A DNA stretch of 19,720 nt from assembly GCA_035704555.1 (NCBI GenBank), contig DASSWT010000100.1, positions 1 through 19,720 of the forward strand, read 5' to 3'. The stretch is from Saccharospirillum sp035704555. GTDB lineage: Bacteria > Pseudomonadota > Gammaproteobacteria > Pseudomonadales > Natronospirillaceae. The notes under the pieces are model-generated. The model made no database searches and was not told the DNA's origin. It saw only the letters and a program-made list of their open reading frames with translations. Position 1 is the first letter of the stretch. Every line of letters begins with the position of its first letter. Both the position numbers and the translations under genes were made by a program. Positions 14,616 to 19,720 of the stretch are shown piece by piece.

Positions 14616-16237
14616 TGCGCGGCCCCCACCGGGTTAAGGGGTTGCTTGGGCAAATACAGTGTAAACCGGCTGCCACCGGCTGTCAGATTTTCTACCGTGA
14701 TCGAGCCGCCCCAGCGCTCTACAAACTGGCGCACCAGGAACAAACCAATGCCGTGGCCGCTGTCGGTTTTACTGGTCACGCCTTTTTCGAACATCCGCGC
14801 TTCCTCTTCGGCACTGATGCCCGGCCCCTGGTCTTCCACTTCAAAAATCAGGTCCAGCCCGAGATCGGTCATGCTCAGTTGCACCTGGCCACCTTCACCC
14901 TGTTGGCGGCGGGTGGCTTCCAGGGCGTTGTCGATCAGGTTGCCGAGCACGCTGACCAGTTGGTCCCGTGGTAGCTGGGCGGGCACATCGGTCATGTGGC
15001 TGTCCGGGTCGATCACCAGGGTCTGGCCCATTTCCCGGGCGCGGTTGTACTTGCCGAGAATGCAGCCGGCTAACACCGGGTCTGGCACCGCATCGAGCAG
15101 CAGGTGGATCAGCGTCTGGTGGTCATGCACTTCACTGCCGATCAGCGCCAGTGCTTCGTTGTTGGCGCCAATCTGAATCAGCCCGGCAATGGTGTGCAGT
15201 TTATTGGAATACTCGTGGGTCTGGCTGCGCAGTGTATCGGCGTATTGCTGAATGCGGGTGAGCTGGCGGCTGATCTGGTCGAGCTCGTCGCGCAGCCGGA
15301 AGCTCGACACCACGCCAATGATGTTGTTGCCCTGTTTGACCGGCAGCCGGTTCACGATCATGTGCCGGCCCTGCAGCCAGATTTCCTGGTCGAATTCCGG
15401 TTCGCCCCGTTCCAGCGCCGCCATTAAACCGCTGTCCGGCAGTACCTCGGCAATGGGCCGGCCGGCCAGGGGTTTATCCGATTCCAGTCCCAGGCTGTCG
15501 ACCGCGGTGCGGTTAATGGTGGTGATAATGCCTTCCCGGTTCACCGCGATAATGCCCTCGCGTACCGACTGCAGCGTTGCGTCCCGCTCCTCAAACAACC
15601 GGGCGATCTGCTCTGGCTCCAGGCCAAAAATAGCCCGCTTGAAACGACCGGCAATAATAATGGCAACGGCAACACTGCCTACCAGCATCACCGCCATGAC
15701 CAGATACAACACCAGGTTGTATCTGGCGATGGTCGAGCGCACCTGGTTCAGCGAATAGCCGACCGAAACGATACCGATAATGTCTTCACCGGCCATGTCG
15801 TAAATGGGGGCCTTGCCTCGCATCGATAACCCCAGGCTGCCGTGCGCCTTGTTAACGTAGCCCTGGCCGTCGATCAGCGCGATCGAGCCGTCGTCGCCAT
15901 CGTCGTCCGCCATGGAATGGCCCAGGCGTTCCGGGTTCGGGTGGGCCAGCCGAATGCTGTTGTGATCGCCAATGACAATGAACAGGGCATCGTTGGTGTT
16001 GGCCAGTTTCTGGCTGAGCTTGTTGAGCGATTCGACATCGCGCGTTTGCACGCCGCGAATGATATCCGGCGTGGCGGCAATGGTTTTGGCCACGTTCAGG
16101 GCGCGCTGCCCGATTTGATCATCCAGTGAGGCGGTGAGGTAGTACCAGGCAAAGCCGCCAATAATGCCGGTCTGAATGGCACTGACCAGACCCAGCACCA
16201 GAATCATTCGGGTCTTGAGTTTCAGTCGTTTAAACAC
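14612..16237 (-). CDS. CitA/DcuS-type sensor histidine kinase
   Basis: Inner-membrane kinase of 541 residues. A helix (11-34) and a second (173-197) enclose a periplasmic sCache/PDC-type sensor of about 135 residues with RLAHPNPERLG (96-106), the segment that in CitA and DcuS precedes the carboxylate-binding residues. A cytoplasmic PAS domain follows (~215-315). The kinase core has the phospho-acceptor H341 in QTHEYSNKLHTI, the N-box LGNLIDNALEA (431-441), DQGPG (469-473) and GHGIGLFL (494-501), all typical of an active CitA-family kinase. The start is GTG at 16237, with a weak ribosome site; ATG at residue 11 would remove the N-terminal basic lead. It shares an operon with the regulator and is divergent from tctCBA, so it probably senses the tricarboxylate or related acid that TctCBA imports. 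Confidence 0.92.
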   Translation of the reverse strand: MFKRLKLKTRMILVLGLVSAIQTGIIGGFAWYYLTASLDDQIGQRALNVAKTIAATPDIIRGVQTRDVESLNKLSQKLANTNDALFIVIGDHNSIRLAHPNPERLGHSMADDDGDDGSIALIDGQGYVNKAHGSLGLSMRGKAPIYDMAGEDIIGIVSVGYSLNQVRSTIARYNLVLYLVMAVMLVGSVAVAIIIAGRFKRAIFGLEPEQIARLFEERDATLQSVREGIIAVNREGIITTINRTAVDSLGLESDKPLAGRPIAEVLPDSGLMAALERGEPEFDQEIWLQGRHMIVNRLPVKQGNNIIGVVSSFRLRDELDQISRQLTRIQQYADTLRSQTHEYSNKLHTIAGLIQIGANNEALALIGSEVHDHQTLIHLLLDAVPDPVLAGCILGKYNRAREMGQTLVIDPDSHMTDVPAQLPRDQLVSVLGNLIDNALEATRRQQGEGGQVQLSMTDLGLDLIFEVEDQGPGISAEEEARMFEKGVTSKTDSGHGIGLFLVRQFVERWGGSITVENLTAGGSRFTLYLPKQPLNPVGAAQ

Positions 16238-16365
16238 GTGATGGGCTTCTGCCTGGGTATTTGCGTAGTAGTCGCCAGCGGTACCGGAGACTGTGTCTTT
16301 TTTATAGTCCCGTTAGCCTAACCGAGCTGACGCCCGATTTCGCGTGATCTTTATGAACAAAAAGC

Positions 16366-16384
16366 CCTTTAAGTGCCTTAAAGG
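16366..16384. promoter_or_regulatory. 19-bp palindrome in the kinase/tctC divergent region
   Basis: CCTTTAAG-TGC-CTTAAAGG has 8-bp perfect arms and lies 129 bp from the kinase start and 126 bp from the tctC start, almost exactly midway. There is no T-run after it and no gene ends here, so a regulator operator is more likely than a terminator. It could be bound by the CitB-type regulator encoded next to it; this is inferred. The rest of the 272-bp gap holds no gene. Confidence 0.45.
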
Positions 16385-16509
16385 CATTACGACCACAATC
16401 TGGTCAACAAACAACCACAAGCCTAGCCTCTGCATCGAACCCGAATAACACAACCTGTGTGTTCGGGAATCACAGTAGAAATACAACAACAAAAGCAGAG
16501 GAAGACCAC

Positions 16510-17487
16510 ATGAAACTCAAGCAATCCTTGTCTTTGCTGGCCGCTGCGGCGTTCAGTGTATCCGCTATGGCCTGGGAACCCAGTGGCCGTGTTGAATGTA
16601 TTGCCCCTTCAGATCCGGGCGGCGGCTGGGACTTTACTTGCCGCAGTGTGGGTAATGTTCTGGAAGAACTGGGCATGGTGTCGGGTTCGGTGCAGACCAC
16701 CAACATGGCCGGAGCCGGTGGTGGCGTTGCCTTCGCTCACACCGTCAGCAAGCGTAATGCGGACAACAAACTTCTGGTCGCGGCGTCTACTGCCACCACT
16801 ACGCGTCTGGCCCAGCAGCAATTCCCGGGCATGGATGCCAGCATGGTGAAATGGGTAGGTGCACTGGGTGCCGACTACGGCATCATCGCTGTCAGCCAGG
16901 AGTCAGAATTTGAAAACCTGAACGACCTGATGGACGCCATTAAAGCCGACCCGCGCAGCATCAAGTTTGCCGGTGGCAGCGCGCGCGGTGGCTGGGACCA
17001 CCTGAAAGTGCTGATCACAGCCAAAGCGGCCGGTGCCGACTCACTGCCGAGCATTCCGTACCTTTCGTACAACAACGGCGGTGAAGCCATGACTCAGGTT
17101 GTTGGCGGCCATGTTGACGCCTTTACCGGAGACATATCCGAAGCGACGGGGTTTATCGACTCGGGTGATCTGCGTGTATTGGCGGTTCTGTCAGAAGAGC
17201 GTCTGCCCGGCAAGTTCAGCAACATCCCGACTGCCCGTGAACAGGGTATTGACGCCCTGGGCCCGAACTGGCGTGGTTTTTACATGCCTGAGGGTGCCGA
17301 TCCTGAAGCCAAGGCTTACTGGGTAAACGCCATCGATGAGCTTTATGCCAGTGAAGAATGGAAAGCGGTAATGGCCCGCAACGGCCTGATTCCGTTCCAC
17401 CCGCCGGCCGATGAGTTCGAAGCCTTTGTTACCCAGCAAGTGGCCGACATTGAAACCCTGTCACGCGAAATAGGGCTGCTGCAATGA
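16510..17487 (+). CDS. tctC: Tripartite tricarboxylate transporter substrate-binding protein TctC
   Basis: Periplasmic solute-binding protein of the TTT family, 325 residues. A signal peptide (1-21, cleavage after AMA) is followed by VECIAPSDPGGGWDFTC, the ligand-binding entry of TctC, with two cysteines (C30, C44) that can pair. Further family motifs are VKWVGALGADYGIIAV, FAGGSARGGWDHL and VGGHVDAFTGDISEA, then LAVLSEERLPG. Length is normal. The start at 16510 is chosen because GAGGA stands 9 bases upstream and the signal peptide begins there; the frame is open from 16459. It is the first gene of tctCBA and overlaps tctB by 4 bp. The substrate is likely a tricarboxylate such as citrate, but TTT binding proteins vary widely. 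Confidence 0.92.
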   Translation: MKLKQSLSLLAAAAFSVSAMAWEPSGRVECIAPSDPGGGWDFTCRSVGNVLEELGMVSGSVQTTNMAGAGGGVAFAHTVSKRNADNKLLVAASTATTTRLAQQQFPGMDASMVKWVGALGADYGIIAVSQESEFENLNDLMDAIKADPRSIKFAGGSARGGWDHLKVLITAKAAGADSLPSIPYLSYNNGGEAMTQVVGGHVDAFTGDISEATGFIDSGDLRVLAVLSEERLPGKFSNIPTAREQGIDALGPNWRGFYMPEGADPEAKAYWVNAIDELYASEEWKAVMARNGLIPFHPPADEFEAFVTQQVADIETLSREIGLLQ

Positions 17488-17930
17488 CTTCATTTGGAGA
17501 CCGCTTTCTGGGTCTCTTCCTGTTCGTCCTGGCCGTGTCTTACGGCTGGGTCGCACAGACGTGGCCGCCGCCGTTTGGCGGCCACGAGGCCGTCGGCCCC
17601 GAGACCTTCCCGACTATCCTGGCCGTTATTCTGGCCGGCTCAAGCCTGTACCTGATGTTCAAACCAGACCCCGATGCTCAGTGGCCCGTTGGCCGCACTG
17701 CCGGTGAACTGGTCGGTGCCATGGTGATACTGGTGCTCTACGCCTTTGTGCTGGAACGCCTGGGCTTTGTGATCGCTACCACGCTCGCCGTGGGTGCACT
17801 GTGCTGGCGCATGGGCGCGCAACCGAGAGCGGCGTTTCTGGTCGGTCTGATCAGCGCGGTATCAGTGTTCCTGTTGTTCAACAACCTACTCGAATTGAGC
17901 CTGCCCGGTGGCTTGCTGGAGTTTGACTGA
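17484..17930 (+). CDS. tctB: Tripartite tricarboxylate transporter small membrane subunit TctB
   Basis: Small inner-membrane subunit (148 residues) of the TTT importer, DUF1468/TctB family. Four hydrophobic helices can be seen: residues ~8-26, 44-58, 75-95 and 110-135. The stretch GPETFPTILAVILAGSSLYL is characteristic, with the GP.FP motif between helices one and two. Translation is coupled at both ends: its ATG overlaps the tctC stop (ATGA) and its stop overlaps the tctA start by one base (TGATG). Its role is to support the large TctA subunit; its exact function is less known. Sequence conservation in this family is low, so the call depends partly on gene order. Confidence 0.9.
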   Translation: MTSFGDRFLGLFLFVLAVSYGWVAQTWPPPFGGHEAVGPETFPTILAVILAGSSLYLMFKPDPDAQWPVGRTAGELVGAMVILVLYAFVLERLGFVIATTLAVGALCWRMGAQPRAAFLVGLISAVSVFLLFNNLLELSLPGGLLEFD

Positions 17931-19456
17931 TGGAAACCCTGCAATTCTTGATGGAAGGCTTCGCCGTCGCGCTAACACCCACCAACCTGATGTTGGCTCT
18001 GTGCGGCGCCTTCCTTGGCACTCTAATCGGTGCACTGCCGGGCCTTGGCCCCGCTAACGGCGTTGCCATTCTAATTCCGCTGGCGTTCACCCTGGGGCTG
18101 CCGCCAGAATCCGCGATGATTCTGCTCACCTCGGTGTACGCTGGCGCCATGTACGGCGGCCGTATTTCGTCGATCCTACTCAACATTCCCGGCGACGAAC
18201 CGGCGATGATGACCTGCCTCGACGGCTACCCCATGGCTCAAAAAGGCAAAGCGGCTGAAGCCCTGGCGATATCCGCCATCGCCTCCTTCATGGGCGGGCT
18301 GATTGGCACGCTCGGGTTGATTTTACTGGCACCCGTGCTGGCCCGGTTTGCCCTCACCTTTGGCCCGGCAGAGTACTTTGCGCTGTTCGTGCTGGCCTTT
18401 GCGACCCTGGGCGGCATTACCGGCAAGAACCCGATGAAAACCGTGGTCGCCGCCACGCTCGGCATCATGCTTTCGACCGTGGGCATCGACATTTCCACCG
18501 GTACCCAGCGTTACACCTTTGGTGTGCTGGAACTGTACGAAGGCATCGACTTCATTCTGGCCATCGTCGGCCTGTTCGCCATTTCCGAGCTGCTGCTGTT
18601 CATTGAAGAGCGTGCCGGCAAAGGCCGGGCACTGATTCAGGTGGGCAAGCTGAAGCTGAGTATGAAAGACATCTACAGTGTGTTTCCCACCATGTTCCGT
18701 GGCGGGGTTCTGGGGTTCATTGCCGGTGTTCTGCCGGGCGCCGGTGCCTCCCTGGGCAGCTTCATCAGCTACACCCTTGAGAAGAAAGTGCTGGGCAAGA
18801 AGGGTCGCTTTGGCGAAGGCGACATGCGTGGCGTGGCCGCACCGGAAGCCGGCAACAACGGCGCCTCCTCCGGCGCCCTGGTGCCCATGCTGACCCTGGG
18901 CGTACCCGGCAGCGGCACCACCGCTGTGTTGCTAGCGATGCTGATTTCCCTGAACGTCACTCCCGGCCCGCTGATGTTCACCGAAAATGCCGACATCGTC
19001 TGGGGCGTGATCGCTGCGCTGCTGATTGGCAACTTGCTGCTGCTGATTCTGAACATTCCGCTGATTGGCGTATTTGTGAAGGTGCTCTCGGTACCGCCGA
19101 TGTACCTGTTGCCAATGGTGACGATGATTGCCTTTGTGGGCATCTACTCGATCAGCCACAGCACCTTCGACCTGTACTTTATGGTCGCTTTTGGCGTGGC
19201 CGGTTACATTCTGCGCAAGCTCGACATGCCGCTGGTGCCGGTCATCCTCGGCATGCTGCTCGGCCCGGAAATGGAGAAAAACCTCGGCCACGCCATGATC
19301 ATCTCCGATGGTAACTGGGGCATTCTCTGGGGTTCACCGCTGGCGATAGGCCTGTGGCTGGTAGCCGCGGTGGGGCTGATATTGCCTTACCTGGTAGGCC
19401 CGATCCTGCGTGCCCGTATGCGTAACGCCATTAAAGAAGATGCCGTAAGCGATTAA
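17930..19456 (+). CDS. tctA: Tripartite tricarboxylate transporter large membrane subunit TctA
   Basis: Large inner-membrane permease (508 residues) that uses the ion gradient to import carboxylates delivered by TctC. The N-terminal part has GTLIGALPGLGPANGVAIL and SVYAGAMYGGRISSILLNIP, the two most conserved TctA motifs. The second half repeats the pattern (GFIAGVLPGAGASLGSFISY and GALVPMLTLGVPGSGTTAVL), as expected for an inverted-repeat transporter. About 12 hydrophobic helices are visible, and length is normal. The start overlaps the tctB stop by one base. An intrinsic terminator follows 41 bp after the stop, so tctCBA ends here. Confidence 0.95.
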   Translation: METLQFLMEGFAVALTPTNLMLALCGAFLGTLIGALPGLGPANGVAILIPLAFTLGLPPESAMILLTSVYAGAMYGGRISSILLNIPGDEPAMMTCLDGYPMAQKGKAAEALAISAIASFMGGLIGTLGLILLAPVLARFALTFGPAEYFALFVLAFATLGGITGKNPMKTVVAATLGIMLSTVGIDISTGTQRYTFGVLELYEGIDFILAIVGLFAISELLLFIEERAGKGRALIQVGKLKLSMKDIYSVFPTMFRGGVLGFIAGVLPGAGASLGSFISYTLEKKVLGKKGRFGEGDMRGVAAPEAGNNGASSGALVPMLTLGVPGSGTTAVLLAMLISLNVTPGPLMFTENADIVWGVIAALLIGNLLLLILNIPLIGVFVKVLSVPPMYLLPMVTMIAFVGIYSISHSTFDLYFMVAFGVAGYILRKLDMPLVPVILGMLLGPEMEKNLGHAMIISDGNWGILWGSPLAIGLWLVAAVGLILPYLVGPILRARMRNAIKEDAVSD

Positions 19457-19497
19457 CCTGAACGACTCACTCTAGCGTGCTGTTGTCAGTGCTTTCG

Positions 19498-19531
19498 GGG
19501 CCATTGGAGGAATCTATGGCCCTTTTTTTTT
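19498..19531 (+). terminator. Intrinsic terminator of tctCBA
   Basis: GGGCCAT (19498-19504) pairs with ATGGCCC (19516-19522) across an 11-base loop and is followed by nine T residues (19523-19531). It closes the tct operon and insulates bfd. Confidence 0.88.
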
Positions 19532-19616
19532 GTGGGTGTTGGAAGGTGGGGAGCGGGCGCCAAAAACCCGACATGACCGCCGATACAAAATATTACCGCC
19601 TGACAGAACTTTTCCC

Positions 19617-19647
19617 TTGTCAATGATAATCCTTCGCATTAGTATTC
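19617..19647 (+). promoter_or_regulatory. bfd promoter with an embedded Fur-like box
   Basis: TTGTCA (19617-19622) and TAGTAT (19640-19645) are 17 bp apart, a good sigma-70 pair. The spacer contains AATGATAATCCTTCGCATT (19622-19640 approximately), whose left half matches the Fur box GATAATGATAAT well and the right half less well. Binding of Fur-Fe there would block the promoter, consistent with iron-repressed bfd genes. Confidence 0.65.
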
Positions 19648-19683
19648 CGTTAACGATACACAACAGGCACAGAGCAAACCAAC

Positions 19684-19720
19684 ATGTACGTATGCTTATG
19701 CAAAGGCGTGACCGACAGAG
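19684..19720 (+). CDS. bfd: Bacterioferritin-associated ferredoxin Bfd, 5' end only
   Basis: Only 12 codons are inside the window: MYVCLCKGVTDR. This matches the start of Bfd, a small [2Fe-2S] protein that passes electrons to bacterioferritin to release stored iron. The first two cluster cysteines (C4 and C6 of the CxC motif) are visible; the remaining two should lie beyond the edge. The gene sits downstream of a Fur-like box, as expected for an iron-starvation gene. The call rests on a short but distinctive N-terminus. Confidence 0.8.
   Translation, partial: MYVCLCKGVTDR

Overview
The window looks like chromosomal DNA from a GC-rich, free-living marine or halophilic gammaproteobacterium, probably of the Oceanospirillales/Alteromonadales type. 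This rests on gene content and style: a DUF3391-HD-GYP phosphodiesterase, DUF3301, an HU-like protein, a tripartite tricarboxylate transporter (TTT), an Frc-type sugar ABC importer, and bfd under a Fur-like box. The genus cannot be fixed from this sequence alone. There is no phage, plasmid, CRISPR or tRNA signal.

Layout. (1) 1-2188, minus strand: potassium uptake. A TrkH-type subunit is followed, with a 1-nt stop/start overlap, by the 5' part of a KdpD-like membrane histidine kinase that runs off the left edge. (2) 2301-3830, plus strand: a 509-residue cysteine-free protein of unknown function, divergent from trkH. (3) 3808-5960, minus strand: a MarR-family regulator upstream of a DHA2-type drug efflux pump. 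They are separated by a 188-bp element made of nested inverted repeats, and the marR start has a strong palindromic operator candidate. (4) 6216-10142, plus strand: a sugar importer resembling FrcBCA (binding protein, permease, ATPase), followed by a second, different binding protein. (5) 10154-11118: three tandem 14-bp repeats, a small PUA/EVE-like protein on the minus strand, and a 285-bp MITE-like element with long terminal inverted repeats inside CTAG. (6) 11143-13859: an HU-family protein (minus) with its terminator, a 665-bp non-coding stretch, an HD-GYP protein (plus) and a DUF3301 protein (minus). (7) 13929-19531: a CitA/CitB-type two-component system (minus) divergent from tctCBA (plus), which ends at a clear intrinsic terminator. 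(8) 19617-19720: a promoter with an embedded Fur-like box and the first codons of bfd.

The genes form several small modules for uptake and its control: K+ uptake with a sensor kinase, sugar import, regulated efflux, and carboxylate sensing paired with carboxylate import. I found no convincing undescribed enzymatic or defence system. The least explained items are the two structured non-coding elements, the second binding protein of the sugar operon, the unknown 509-residue protein and the stand-alone PUA-like protein. Several true starts lie inside longer open frames; these choices and the reasons are given per gene.
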